Notes: generated by a model from the letters alone, not told the origin. A stretch of 64,000 bases of DNA from Actinomadura graeca (GCF_019175365.1 NZ_CP059572.1:2170001-2234000), one strand, 5' to 3'; shown: positions 7,959 to 16,087, counted from the first letter of the stretch. Program-made: numbers and translations.

Positions 7959-8429
7959 TCACGCGGCCCTGACGATCGGGGTCTCACGGCAGGTGACCAC
8001 GGTGGTGCCGTCCGGCTTGCGGTAGGTCGTGACGAGGAACAGCACCAGGAAGGGACCGGAACGGCCCTGTTTGAGCGAGACATCCTCCAGCGTGCAGGAG
8101 ATCGTCAGCTCGGTGCCGTCGAAGACCGGCTCGTGCAGGTCGAGATCCTGGCCGCCGCCCATCAGGCGGAACCCGTCGAGCGGCAGCCATCCCGTCCGCT
8201 CGCTGCCGGTGCCGTCCGCGCGCAGCGCCGACATCGGCCTGCCGGTCCCCCACTCCTGGACGGACGACACGAAGATCGGCGGCGCGACGTCCTCGGGGAT
8301 CGGGTCCGGGTCGTCGGCGGCGAGCGCGAACCGCACGAAGTCGCGCCGGTCCACGCGTCCGCGGGTGGGCGGCCCGGACGTCCCGATCATCGCGCGCAGC
8401 CGCTCATAGGCCGTGGTGAGTTCGGTCAC
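7959..8429 (-). CDS. FAS1-like dehydratase-domain protein (hydratase partner subunit)
   Basis: 156 residues resembling the N-terminal MaoC-like (FAS1-type dehydratase) domain: a short helix with DRRDFVRFALAADDPDP, then PEDVAPPIFVSSVQEWG and strands ending TYRKPDGTTVVTCRETPIV. Such proteins lack their own catalytic Asp/His pair and associate with a catalytic MaoC partner, here the next gene. GTG start overlapping the CoA-ligase TGA (GTGA). Function is inferred from pairing and family. Confidence 0.68.
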   Translation of the reverse strand: MTELTTAYERLRAMIGTSGPPTRGRVDRRDFVRFALAADDPDPIPEDVAPPIFVSSVQEWGTGRPMSALRADGTGSERTGWLPLDGFRLMGGGQDLDLHEPVFDGTELTISCTLEDVSLKQGRSGPFLVLFLVTTYRKPDGTTVVTCRETPIVRAA

Positions 8430-9964
8430 GATGGCCTCCTCTTCCTGACATCGGCGCGCAGCAGCCGCTTGTCGATCTTGCCGACCGAGGTCAGCGGCAG
8501 CGCGGCGCGGAACTCGACGATCGTGGGCACCTTGTACGCGGCGAGCCGCTGCCGGCAGTAGGCGAGCAGCTCGGCCTTGCTGAGCGCGGTGCCGGGCTCC
8601 GGCACGAGCACCGCCAGGACCGCCTCGTCGCGCATCGGATCGGGCACGCCGACGACGGCGGCCCGCGCGATCAGCGGATGCCCCACGAGGACCGCCTCGA
8701 CCTCGCTGGCCGAGATGCTCTCCCCCGCCCGCTTGATGACGTCCTTCTTCCGGTCGAAGAAGTAGAGGTAGCCCGCGGCGTCGGCGGTGGCGTAGTCGCC
8801 GGTGCGCAGCCATCCGTCGCCCATCACCGCCGCGGTGGCCTCGGGATCGAGGTGGTAGCCGAGCATCAGCGTGCGGCCGGGGACGCCGTGCACCAGGATC
8901 TCCCCGACTTCGCCGGGGCCCGCCTCACGTCCGTCGTCGCGGACCAGCCGGACGCGGCGCTCCATGGCGGGGAGCCCGATGGACGGCCACCGCTTGGGCC
9001 CGTTGACCGGGCACACCGACACCCCCGCCACGGCCTCGGAGAGCCCGTAGCCGTTGATCAGCTCGACCGCGAAGCGCTCCTCGAACGCCGCGCGCTCCTC
9101 GTCGGTGACGTTCAGCGCGAACGCGACCCGGCGCAGCCGGTGCCGCCGGTCGCTCACGGCGGGCGGCCGGGCGAGCAGGGTCCGCACGAGCATGCCCACG
9201 AGGCTCGTCTGGGTCGCGTCGTACTCGCGGATCCGCTCCCAGAACACCGAGGCGTGATAGCCCTCCAGCACGATCAGCGTCCCGCCGGCGGTCAGCGCCG
9301 CCAGCATCGACAGGGCCTGCGCGTTGAGGTGGTAGAGCGGCAGCGCGGTGAGCAGGCGGTCGGTGTCGTCCAGCAGGTACGAGCGGACCACCATCTCCCC
9401 GGCGAAGATGCAGTTCGCGTGGGTGATCAGCACGCCCTTCGGGCGGGACGTGGTGCCGGAGGTGAAGAGGATCTGCACGGGCTCCTCCTCGCCGGCCTCC
9501 GCCCGTCCGTCCCAGGGCTTGGCCACGCGGAGCCCGTCCCAGGACCAGCGGCCGACGCGGACGAGCCGGTCCGTGCCGGGCAGGACGTCCTCCAGGCGTT
9601 CGAGCATGGCGTCGGTGCCGATCAGCAGCCGGGCACCCGACCTCTCGATCACGTACGCGATCTCCGCGGGGTGGTCGCGGATGTTGCAGGGGACCACGAC
9701 GGCCCCGAGCCTGATCACCGCGAAGTACGCGATGACGAACTCCGGCGAGTTGCCGAGCGCCAGCGCGACCCGGTCGCCCGCTTCGATCCCGAGGTCGCGG
9801 AGCCCCCCGGCCACGGCGCGGGTCTCCTCCGCGAACCCCGCGTAGGTGTAGCGGGTGACCTCGCCGGCGTCGTCCTCGCAGATCAGCCATGGCTTGTCCG
9901 GGTACCGCCGCACCCGCTCCTCAAGCAGGTCGGTCAGGGTCCGGTGTCCGAGCATGTCCAGCAT
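8426..9964 (-). CDS. AMP-dependent acyl/aryl-CoA ligase
   Basis: 512 residues, adenylate-forming (ANL) superfamily. Motifs in order: the P-loop ILFTSGTTSRPKGV, the aromatic-gate region LPLYHLNAQ, NGYGLSEA, then GWLRTGDYA and YFFDRKKDVIKRAGE, and the C-terminal lysine loop SVGKIDKRLL. The overall pattern is close to carnitine/crotonobetaine-CoA ligase (CaiC) and related acid-CoA ligases. It would activate a carboxylic acid with ATP and CoA. Its start shares one base with the stop of the acyl-CoA dehydrogenase gene. The substrate may be the aromatic acid or a ring-cleavage acid; the sequence does not decide. Confidence 0.85.
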   Translation of the reverse strand: MLDMLGHRTLTDLLEERVRRYPDKPWLICEDDAGEVTRYTYAGFAEETRAVAGGLRDLGIEAGDRVALALGNSPEFVIAYFAVIRLGAVVVPCNIRDHPAEIAYVIERSGARLLIGTDAMLERLEDVLPGTDRLVRVGRWSWDGLRVAKPWDGRAEAGEEEPVQILFTSGTTSRPKGVLITHANCIFAGEMVVRSYLLDDTDRLLTALPLYHLNAQALSMLAALTAGGTLIVLEGYHASVFWERIREYDATQTSLVGMLVRTLLARPPAVSDRRHRLRRVAFALNVTDEERAAFEERFAVELINGYGLSEAVAGVSVCPVNGPKRWPSIGLPAMERRVRLVRDDGREAGPGEVGEILVHGVPGRTLMLGYHLDPEATAAVMGDGWLRTGDYATADAAGYLYFFDRKKDVIKRAGESISASEVEAVLVGHPLIARAAVVGVPDPMRDEAVLAVLVPEPGTALSKAELLAYCRQRLAAYKVPTIVEFRAALPLTSVGKIDKRLLRADVRKRRPS

Positions 9965-11115
9965 CAGTCGTCCCGGGCGCCGAGACCGAGCATGTTGCGC
10001 GCGATCATCCAGCGGTGGATCTCGGAGGTGCCGTGGCCGATCCGCCACAGCCTGGCCTGCCGGTAGAGGCTCTGGACGGGCGAGTCGAGCAGGTAGCCGC
10101 GGCCGCCGAGGACCTGCAGGCACCGGTCGGTGACCCGGTCGGCCATCTCGGTCGCGGCCAGCTTGGCCATGAACGCCTCGTTCTGGATCGGCTGCCCGGT
10201 GTCGGCCATCCAGGCGGCCCGGTGGACCAGCAGCCGTGCCGCCTCCAGCTCGACCAGCGAGTCGGCGAGCATCCACTGCACGCCCTGCCGGGTGGCGATC
10301 GGCTTGCCCCAGGTGGTGCGCTCCTTCGCCCACGCGACCGCCTCGTCCAGCGCCCGCCGGGCGATCCCGAGCGCGATCGCGGCGATCTTGAGCCGCCCGT
10401 GCGTGAGCTGTTTCGCGGCCACCGCGAAGCCCGCGTTCCAGCCGCCGAGGATGTTCCTCTTCGGCACCGCGCAGTCGTGGAAGGCCAGCTCGAACGGCAG
10501 CCAGTCGTCGCCCATGGTCGGCATCGGGCGGACGATCTCGTACCCGGGTGACCCGCTCTCGACCAGCAGGCACGTCACCCCGTGCGCGCCGGCCGCCGGA
10601 TCGGTGGTCGCGAACAGGATCACGAAGTCGGCGACGTCGGCGAGCCCGATGAACATCTTGCGCCCGGTGACGCGGACGATGTCGCCGCCGGGATCGTCGA
10701 TCACCGTCTCCAGGTGGCCGAAGTCCGACCCCGCCTGCGGCTCGCTGAAGGCGAAGCAGCTCTGCTTGGCGCCGTCGAGGACCGGGCGGAGGAAGCGCTC
10801 GCGCTGGTCCTCGTCGGCCAGGAACAGGCACGGTTCCGGGCTGCCGCCGAACTCCAGCCGCAGCGGGGACCGGTACAGCTCCTCGATCGTCAGGCACAGC
10901 CCGAGGTGGCCATGGCCGAGACCGCCGAACTCCGGCTCCACGTCCACACCCCACAGGCCGCGCTTCCTGGCGCTCGCCTGGAGGTCGCGCCGGCTCGCGT
11001 TGTCGAGCGTGCCCGACTCCAGGAAGGCCGCCTCCAGCGGTGCCAGCTCCTCGAGCCGGAACCGCCGCGTGCGGTCGACGAGCTCGCGGAGCTCCGCCGG
11101 GACTGTGAAATCCAT
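9964..11115 (-). CDS. acyl-CoA dehydrogenase (catalytic Glu position altered)
   Basis: 383 residues, full-length acyl-CoA dehydrogenase. FAD-binding hallmark FSEPQAGSDFGH at mid-protein, then the helix with WGKPIATRQGVQW and LQVLGGRGYL, and a C-terminal RIGHGTSEIHR. In the family the last motif is usually EGTxEI, with the Glu as catalytic base in short- and medium-chain enzymes; here His361 replaces it. The base may lie elsewhere, as in isovaleryl-CoA dehydrogenases, or chemistry may differ. First gene of the nine-gene Rieske unit; the operator at 11135-11153 lies just upstream of its ATG. Confidence 0.85.
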   Translation of the reverse strand: MDFTVPAELRELVDRTRRFRLEELAPLEAAFLESGTLDNASRRDLQASARKRGLWGVDVEPEFGGLGHGHLGLCLTIEELYRSPLRLEFGGSPEPCLFLADEDQRERFLRPVLDGAKQSCFAFSEPQAGSDFGHLETVIDDPGGDIVRVTGRKMFIGLADVADFVILFATTDPAAGAHGVTCLLVESGSPGYEIVRPMPTMGDDWLPFELAFHDCAVPKRNILGGWNAGFAVAAKQLTHGRLKIAAIALGIARRALDEAVAWAKERTTWGKPIATRQGVQWMLADSLVELEAARLLVHRAAWMADTGQPIQNEAFMAKLAATEMADRVTDRCLQVLGGRGYLLDSPVQSLYRQARLWRIGHGTSEIHRWMIARNMLGLGARDD

Positions 11116-11134
11116 GGTCCTCCTCGACTGTCAC

Positions 11135-11153
11135 CCGATCGATCGTTCGATCA
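11135..11153. promoter_or_regulatory. putative TetR operator, site 2
   Basis: CCGATCGATCGTTCGATCA, a perfect 19-base copy of site 1, 20 bases upstream of the acyl-CoA dehydrogenase start at the head of the nine-gene unit. Chance identity over 19 bases is very unlikely, so a shared regulator is a strong inference. Confidence 0.65.
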
Positions 11154-11178
11154 GCTTAGAACGTGCGATTCGCGCCGG

Positions 11179-11976
11179 TCAACACCCCGGGACCGCCTCA
11201 GGGCCGAGCACGAGGTCGATCGCGGCGATGACCCGGTCGCCGTGGCGCTCGGCCTCCAGCCGACACTCCGGCGTGAAGAGGAAGTCGGTCTCGTTGCGGG
11301 TGTCCCTGGCGACGTGGTCGGTGTAGGGCGCCACGGTCGTGTGGATCTCGTCGCTGAGCCCGTCGTCGAGGTAGAGCTGGGCGGTGAGCACGTTGCGGCG
11401 CTCCCGGTGGACCTTGACGTGGACGTGCGACGTGCGGCTCACGTACCAGCCGGGATAGATCGTGGTGAAGCGGGCGATCCCCGAGGCGTCGGTGGGCTGG
11501 GCGCCGCGCAGGTAGGTGGCGTCATCGGTGCGCGTGGACTCGGGTTCGCCGCGGCTGTACGAGCCGTCGGAGGGCCCGGCGTCCCCGCCCGGCATGGGGC
11601 CGGCAGGGAGCCCGTCGTCCCCCATCGGGATCGGTATCTCCATCCGGGAGATCTCCTCGAAGCCGGAGTAGACGCCGGCGGCGTCGCAGTGCCAGACCTC
11701 GACCATCGCGCCGTGGACCGGGACGGTCTCTTGTGGGGGGGCGACCCCCCACACCCCCCGGAACGGCCCGGTCTCACCGCCGCGCGTCTCAAGGACGCGC
11801 AGGACGAGGCGGGTCTCCAGGCCGCGCCGGTCCTCCCGCAGGTCGGCGCGCACGAGGTCCACGTCGAACCAGTACGGCCCGTCGATGGCCCCGGGCGTCG
11901 GCCCGGTGCGCGGCGACCGGTCCAGCAGCGCCGCCGCGATCTCGTCCTCCCGGGCCGCACCGACCTCTCGTTCCAC
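11179..11976 (-). CDS. intradiol ring-cleavage dioxygenase
   Basis: 265 residues. The catalytic beta-sandwich is evident: DGPYWF near the start, VHGAMVEVWHCDAAGVYSGF, then TTIYPGWYVSRTSHVHVKVH, which carries the Tyr and two His iron ligands; the other Tyr is in AGVYSG. These enzymes cleave catechol, hydroxyquinol or protocatechuate to muconates using Fe(III). The helical N-terminal dimerisation domain of catechol 1,2-dioxygenases is absent, so it is closer in size to single-chain protocatechuate-type enzymes. GTG start with GGGAGG about 5 bases upstream. A G/C-run hairpin lies in frame at 11733-11752, in a segment (VWGVAPP) I do not recognise as part of the fold. The products would suit the lactonase genes at the left edge. 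Confidence 0.82.
   Translation of the reverse strand: MEREVGAAREDEIAAALLDRSPRTGPTPGAIDGPYWFDVDLVRADLREDRRGLETRLVLRVLETRGGETGPFRGVWGVAPPQETVPVHGAMVEVWHCDAAGVYSGFEEISRMEIPIPMGDDGLPAGPMPGGDAGPSDGSYSRGEPESTRTDDATYLRGAQPTDASGIARFTTIYPGWYVSRTSHVHVKVHRERRNVLTAQLYLDDGLSDEIHTTVAPYTDHVARDTRNETDFLFTPECRLEAERHGDRVIAAIDLVLGPEAVPGC
11733..11752. repeat. in-gene G/C-run hairpin
   Basis: GTGGGGGG, loop GCGA, CCCCCCAC: a perfect 8-bp stem inside the intradiol dioxygenase gene, flanked by a further C-run. The segment encodes VWGVAPP just before the conserved VHGAMVEVW strand. It resembles the extragenic palindromes common in actinomycetes, so an in-frame insertion is possible. Confidence 0.5.
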
Positions 11977-11994
11977 CCCTGACCTCCCGAAATA

Positions 11995-12010
11995 GATCGA
12001 ACGTTCGCTT
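11995..12010. promoter_or_regulatory. putative operator, site 3
   Basis: GATCGAACGTTCGCTT with the perfect 10-bp palindrome CGAACGTTCG at 11998-12007, in the 53-base gap between the divergent intradiol dioxygenase and alpha/beta hydrolase genes. Same core as site 4 at 16075; related to the CGATCGTTCG sites. Control of both divergent genes is inference. Confidence 0.55.
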
Positions 12011-12029
12011 GGTATGCTAGCCTCGGACG

Positions 12030-12929
12030 ATGTCCCCGACCAGCGACCCGGCCGCGCACGTGCCCGAGCCGGCGTTCTCCGGTGTGCGCGCCGACCTCTC
12101 CGTGCCCGGCGCCAGGCTGACCTACTGGGACACGCGCCGGCCCGGCCCGGCGGTGGTGCTGCTCCACCCGCACACCGGGAACGGGGCGGTCTGGGCGCAC
12201 CAGCACGCCAGGTTCGCCGCGCGCGGCTACCGGACGATCTCCTACTCCCGGCGCGGGCACTGGCCGTCCGAGACGACACCGCCCCCCAAAGCGGACACGG
12301 CGGACCCGGGCGACACGGCGGGGACCTTGCCGTCCGGCGCCGACGACCTGGAGGCGCTGCGCGCCGAACTCGGGCTGGAGCGCCTCCACCTCGTCGGCGC
12401 CGCGCTGGGAGGCGCCTACGCCGTGGACTACGCGCTGCGCTTCCCCTCCAGGGTCACGACGATGACGCTGGCGTCGAGCCTGGCCGGGATCCGCGGAGCG
12501 GGCGCGCTTCCGCCGGGCTGGGACGATCTGCCCGCCGAGGTCCAGGAGCTCGGCCCGGTCTACCGGGCGGCGGACCCGGCCGGGACGCGGCGCTACGCGC
12601 AGCTCACCGCGCTCCCCCGCCCGGCCGTCCCGCAGCCGGTCACCCGCGCGGGCACCGTCGCGGCGCTGGCCGGGCTGTCCGTGCCCACGCTGGTGGTCGC
12701 CGGAGGGGCCGATCCCTACCAGCCGCCGCCGAAGGCGCGGGAGCTCGCCCGGAACATCGCGCGGGCGGAGCTGGTCGTCCTGCCCGAGGCCGGGCACGTA
12801 GGCTTCTGGGAGTTCCCGGGACCGTTCAACGACGCCGTCCTGGACTTCCTCGACCGGCACCGGGATCACCCGAACTCGCGCTGCAACGCGGCCCAGCGCC
12901 GCCCGCACTCGACCGAACCCTCGACGTAG
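12030..12929 (+). CDS. alpha/beta hydrolase-fold protein lacking the nucleophilic serine
   Basis: 299 residues, alpha/beta hydrolase fold: oxyanion segment LLHPHTGNG, SYSRRGHW after strand 4, and an elbow reading LVGAALGGAY, in which Ala125 occupies the position of the catalytic Ser in GxSxG. The acid (GGADPYQP) and the histidine (PEAGHVGFWEFP) remain. It therefore probably does not use acyl-enzyme chemistry; a cofactor-independent dioxygenase, lyase or C-C bond enzyme on the same fold, or a non-enzymatic binding role, are possible. It diverges from the intradiol dioxygenase across operator site 3 and its 3' end overlaps the convergent aldolase gene by 64 bases. Confidence 0.75.
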   Translation: MSPTSDPAAHVPEPAFSGVRADLSVPGARLTYWDTRRPGPAVVLLHPHTGNGAVWAHQHARFAARGYRTISYSRRGHWPSETTPPPKADTADPGDTAGTLPSGADDLEALRAELGLERLHLVGAALGGAYAVDYALRFPSRVTTMTLASSLAGIRGAGALPPGWDDLPAEVQELGPVYRAADPAGTRRYAQLTALPRPAVPQPVTRAGTVAALAGLSVPTLVVAGGADPYQPPPKARELARNIARAELVVLPEAGHVGFWEFPGPFNDAVLDFLDRHRDHPNSRCNAAQRRPHSTEPST

Positions 12930-13822
12930 CGCGGCGGGGCCTCCAGGTAGGGCGGCCTGCTGGGGCCGATGTCGACCAGCCCGGCGTGCTGGAAGCGGAC
13001 GTGCCCGAGCTGGATGCTGTAGTCGACGAACTCGGCCAGCCCGCCGCCCGCGAACATCGGTTCCTCCGCCCAGGCGACGCGCCGCGAGACCTCCTCGGCC
13101 CGTCCCCAGTCGCGGCCGAGGACGGCCGTCTCCAGCGCGGCCATCGCCGCCGGCGCGCAGGCCACCGCCCCCGACCAGCAGGCGGACGCGAGGTCCGGAT
13201 GGTCGCGCGCGACCGGGTACCAGTCCGGCGCGTTGGGGAGCACGCACAGGCGCCCGGCGACCGCCACGAGGTCGCGTTCCAGCGCCGGCCCGCCGGTGTG
13301 CTTGGCGGCGATGACCTCGGGGATGGCGGCGAGCCGCTCGTACGCCTCGGCCGAGATCTTGCCCTTGAACGCGGGCGGGTTGTCGTAGACGACCAGGGGG
13401 ACGCCGGGCAGCGCCTCGGCGATGTCCCGGTAGTAGCGGACGATCGCCGTGTCGTCCATCGCGAGCCACATCGGCCGTCCCACGAAGAGGCCCGTGGCCC
13501 CGGCCCCGACGAGCGCGCGGCCGCGATGGATCGTGTCGCGGGTGTTGAGCGTGGTGATCCCGGCGAACACGGGAACCGCGTCGCCGGCCGACGCCACGAC
13601 GCACGCGACGAACTCCTGGAGTTCCCCGGCCGTGAGGGTCGCGCACTCGCCGAAGGTGCCGGTGGTCATGAGCGTCGTGATGCCGTCGCCGATCACCGCG
13701 CGGACCATCCGCTCGGTCTCGGGCAGGTTGACCGTGTGCTCGGCGTCCCAGCGCCCGGCGTCCGGGGTGGCCGGCGTGGGCACGATGCCGACCACGCCGC
13801 GCAGGTCGGTGGCGGTGATCAT
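12866..13822 (-). CDS. trans-o-hydroxybenzylidenepyruvate hydratase-aldolase-like enzyme (NahE/PhdJ type)
   Basis: 318 residues of the dihydrodipicolinate-synthase TIM-barrel family. Family motifs: TTGTFGECATLT (residues 53-64), TTLNTRDTI, GRPMW, the Tyr146 region VVYDNP, and the Schiff-base Lys174 in IAAKHTGG. The pattern, especially TFGECATLT and GRPMW, matches the hydratase-aldolases of naphthalene and phenanthrene catabolism, which split substituted benzylidenepyruvates into an aromatic aldehyde and pyruvate. No matching aldehyde dehydrogenase is seen in the window. ATG overlaps the TGA of the fused E1 gene. Pyruvate released here could feed the neighbouring E1 enzyme, an inference from linkage. 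Confidence 0.78.
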   Translation of the reverse strand: MITATDLRGVVGIVPTPATPDAGRWDAEHTVNLPETERMVRAVIGDGITTLMTTGTFGECATLTAGELQEFVACVVASAGDAVPVFAGITTLNTRDTIHRGRALVGAGATGLFVGRPMWLAMDDTAIVRYYRDIAEALPGVPLVVYDNPPAFKGKISAEAYERLAAIPEVIAAKHTGGPALERDLVAVAGRLCVLPNAPDWYPVARDHPDLASACWSGAVACAPAAMAALETAVLGRDWGRAEEVSRRVAWAEEPMFAGGGLAEFVDYSIQLGHVRFQHAGLVDIGPSRPPYLEAPPRYVEGSVECGRRWAALQREFG

Positions 13823-15813
13823 CGGCCGGCCCCCGCAGGCGCCGCCGTCAGCGACTCGCGCGCCGCCGCGGCGATCTCCTCGGCCCCCGGGTAGTAGGCC
13901 CGCTGCAGCGGCTCGGGCAGGGGGACGTGCGCGAACGGCGGGGCGACGCGGCGTACGGGCGCCTTGAGCCAGGCGAACCCCGGCCCGGCGGCCAGGGCCG
14001 CGATCTCCGCCCCCGGGCCGTACGGGGCGACGGCGTCGTGCACGACCACCAGCCGCCCGGTGCGGCGCAGCGTGGCGAGGACGGCCTCGCGGTCCAGCGG
14101 CATCAGGCTCCGCAGGTCGACGACCTCGGCGTCGATGCCGTCGAGGTCGAGCAGCCGCGCGGCCTCGGTGGCGCGGGCGTGGGCGGCGCCCCAGGTCACG
14201 AGCGAGACGTCGGTGCCCGGACGGGTCACCGCGGCGCGTCCGATGGGCACCAGGTGATCGCCGCCGGGGACCTCCCCCTTCAGGCCCCACAGCGCGAGGC
14301 TCTCCAGCACGATCACCGGATCGGGGTCGCGGACCGCCGACTTCAGCAGGCCCTTCAAGTCCGCGGGGCTGCCCGGCGCGACGACCTTCAGGCCGGGCAC
14401 GTGCGCGAGCCAGCCCTCCAGGCTCTGGCCGTGCTGGGGCCCCGCCGCCTTGCCGGCCGCGCCGATCACCCGCACCACCATCGGGACGGAGAACTCCCCT
14501 CCGGAGACCGAGCGCATCTTGGCGGCGTGGTTGACGAGCTGGTCCGCGGCGAGGGTCAGGAAGTCCGCGAACATGATCTCCACGACCGGGCGCAGGCCCG
14601 TCATGGCGGCGCCGACGGCCGCCCCGATCAGCGCGCCCTCGCTGATCGGGGTGTCCCGGACCCGGGACCCGCCGAAGCGGTCGAGGAGGCCCCTCGTGGC
14701 GAGGAAGGTGCCGCCGGCGCGCGCGACGTCCTCGCCGAAGACCACGACGGCGGGATCGCGTTCCATCTCCTCGCCGAGCGCCTCGGCGACCGCCTCGCGG
14801 TACTTGATCGTGCGGCCGGACCGGTGCCCGGCGCCGGGGCCGGTGGCGGGGACCGGGGCGGCGGGGACCGGGCCCCGGTGCTCGCCGTAGACGTCGTCCA
14901 GCAGGTCGACGGCGGTCGCCTCGGGGTCGCCGAGCGCGGCGGCGGCCGCGGCCTCCAGCGACGTCTCCGTCAGCGCGTCGATCTCCGCGGCGAGACCGTC
15001 CGGCAGCGCCGGGCGCAGCCGGTCGAGGGGGTCGCGGCGCCTCCACTCCTCGACCTCGGCACGGTCGCGGTACCGCTGCGGGTCGCCCTCGTAGTGCCCG
15101 CTCGTCCGGTAGGTGACGCATTCCAGGAGGGTCGGCCCCGCGCCGCTCCTCGCACGTCCCACGGCCGCCTCGGCGGCGGCGCGCACCGCGAGCGCGTCGT
15201 TGCCGTCGACGCGCACGCCGGGGATGCCGTACGGCTCTGCCAGCCGGTACGGCTCGGCGGCCAGATGCATGTCCGTCGGCAGCAGCTCCGCGTACTGGTT
15301 GTTCTCGCAGACGAAGACCACGGGCAGCCGCCACAGCGCGGCGAGGTTCAGCGACTCGTGGAACGCGCCCTCGGCCACCGCGCCGTCCCCGAAGAAGGCG
15401 ACCGCCACCTCGTCGGTGCCGCGCACCTGCGCCGACCACGCCGCGCCGACGGCGATCGGCAGCCCGCCGCCGACGATCGCGGTGGCGCCGAGGATGCCGC
15501 TGCCCGGGTCCGCGATGTGCATGGAGCCCGCCCGGCCCTTGCAGTAGCCGGTGACCCTGCCGGTGAGCTCGGCGAACATGCGCCGGGGGTCCCCGCCCTT
15601 GGCCAGGCAGTGCCCGTGGCCGCGGTGCGTCGTGGTGATCGTGTCGGACGGGGCGAGCACGTCGCAGACCCCCGCCGCCACGGCCTCCTGCCCGAGCGAC
15701 AGGTGCAGGTTCCCGCTGAGCTCGCCGGCGCGCAGCAGGCGGGCGGCGGCGGTCTCGAAGCCCCGGATCAGGGCCATCGTCCGGTAGAGGCGGGTCGCCC
15801 GATCGTCCTTCAT
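13819..15813 (-). CDS. fused E1 alpha-beta 2-oxoacid/acetoin dehydrogenase, thiamine-diphosphate dependent
   Basis: 664 residues joining the two halves of an E1 dehydrogenase. The alpha half (about 1-320) carries the TPP motif GDG at 142-144 through NN at 171-172, plus the HRGHGHCLAKG segment. After a Pro/Ala-rich linker near 315-335, the beta half (about 335-660) has VVFGEDVARAGGTF, ISEGALIGAAVGAAMTGLRPV and EIMFADF. Acetoin and pyruvate-type dehydrogenases normally have separate alpha and beta chains; the fusion is a known but less common format. It is cotranscribed with a lipoyl domain (upstream, 4-base overlap) and the aldolase (downstream). No E2 acyltransferase or E3 gene is present in the window. 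The substrate is unknown. Confidence 0.85.
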   Translation of the reverse strand: MKDDRATRLYRTMALIRGFETAAARLLRAGELSGNLHLSLGQEAVAAGVCDVLAPSDTITTTHRGHGHCLAKGGDPRRMFAELTGRVTGYCKGRAGSMHIADPGSGILGATAIVGGGLPIAVGAAWSAQVRGTDEVAVAFFGDGAVAEGAFHESLNLAALWRLPVVFVCENNQYAELLPTDMHLAAEPYRLAEPYGIPGVRVDGNDALAVRAAAEAAVGRARSGAGPTLLECVTYRTSGHYEGDPQRYRDRAEVEEWRRRDPLDRLRPALPDGLAAEIDALTETSLEAAAAAALGDPEATAVDLLDDVYGEHRGPVPAAPVPATGPGAGHRSGRTIKYREAVAEALGEEMERDPAVVVFGEDVARAGGTFLATRGLLDRFGGSRVRDTPISEGALIGAAVGAAMTGLRPVVEIMFADFLTLAADQLVNHAAKMRSVSGGEFSVPMVVRVIGAAGKAAGPQHGQSLEGWLAHVPGLKVVAPGSPADLKGLLKSAVRDPDPVIVLESLALWGLKGEVPGGDHLVPIGRAAVTRPGTDVSLVTWGAAHARATEAARLLDLDGIDAEVVDLRSLMPLDREAVLATLRRTGRLVVVHDAVAPYGPGAEIAALAAGPGFAWLKAPVRRVAPPFAHVPLPEPLQRAYYPGAEEIAAAARESLTAAPAGAGR

Positions 15814-16061
15814 GACCGCTCCTGGAACTCGGCGAGGAGCTGGCCGACCTCGACCTCGGCGTCCTCCGCGACGTGGATCGCCGTCACGACGCCGTCGACC
15901 GGCGCCTCCAGCTCGCTGGTGGCCTTCGCGGCCTCGATCTCGACCACGGGGTCGCCGCGCCGTACGGCGTCACCGACCGTGACGAGCCACCGGGACACGG
16001 CGACCTCGTCCATGGCGGTCCCGAGCAGGGGCACCACCAGGGGCACGAGTGCGGACTCCAT
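15810..16061 (-). CDS. stand-alone lipoyl-carrier domain protein
   Basis: 83 residues comprising just one biotinyl/lipoyl domain: VPLLGTAMDEVAVSRWLVTVGD, then EIEAAKATSELEAP with the modifiable Lys46, and VVTAIHVAEDAEVEVGQLLAEF. In normal complexes this domain is the N-terminus of E2; here it ends without subunit-binding or catalytic domains. As first gene of the unit it presumably works with the fused E1 encoded by the next gene, like a free H-protein-style carrier. Lipoylation versus biotinylation is not decided, though E1 linkage favours lipoate. ATG start; operator site 4 is 14 bases upstream. Confidence 0.82.
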   Translation of the reverse strand: MESALVPLVVPLLGTAMDEVAVSRWLVTVGDAVRRGDPVVEIEAAKATSELEAPVDGVVTAIHVAEDAEVEVGQLLAEFQERS

Positions 16062-16074
16062 CTGACACCCTTCT

Positions 16075-16086
16075 ATCGAACGTTCG
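16075..16086. promoter_or_regulatory. putative operator, site 4
   Basis: ATCGAACGTTCG containing the perfect palindrome CGAACGTTCG (16077-16086), squeezed between the stop of the MFS gene and the start of the lipoyl-domain gene. Its presence suggests that the lipoyl-E1-aldolase unit has its own regulated promoter although the MFS gene is in the same direction. Confidence 0.55.
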
Positions 16087-16087
16087 G

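Noticed and set aside
8426..11134. A single 902-codon frame that seems to fuse a dehydrogenase region with the CoA ligase.
   Set aside because: The upstream part is out of frame with the dehydrogenase; the two genes are separate with stop and start sharing one base at 9964.
3174..13822. The island as a complete phenanthrene or naphthalene pathway because of the NahE/PhdJ-like aldolase, cupin and Rieske genes.
   Set aside because: Key steps are missing (diol dehydrogenase, extradiol dioxygenase, aldehyde dehydrogenase) and the alpha subunit looks more like aromatic-acid oxygenases.
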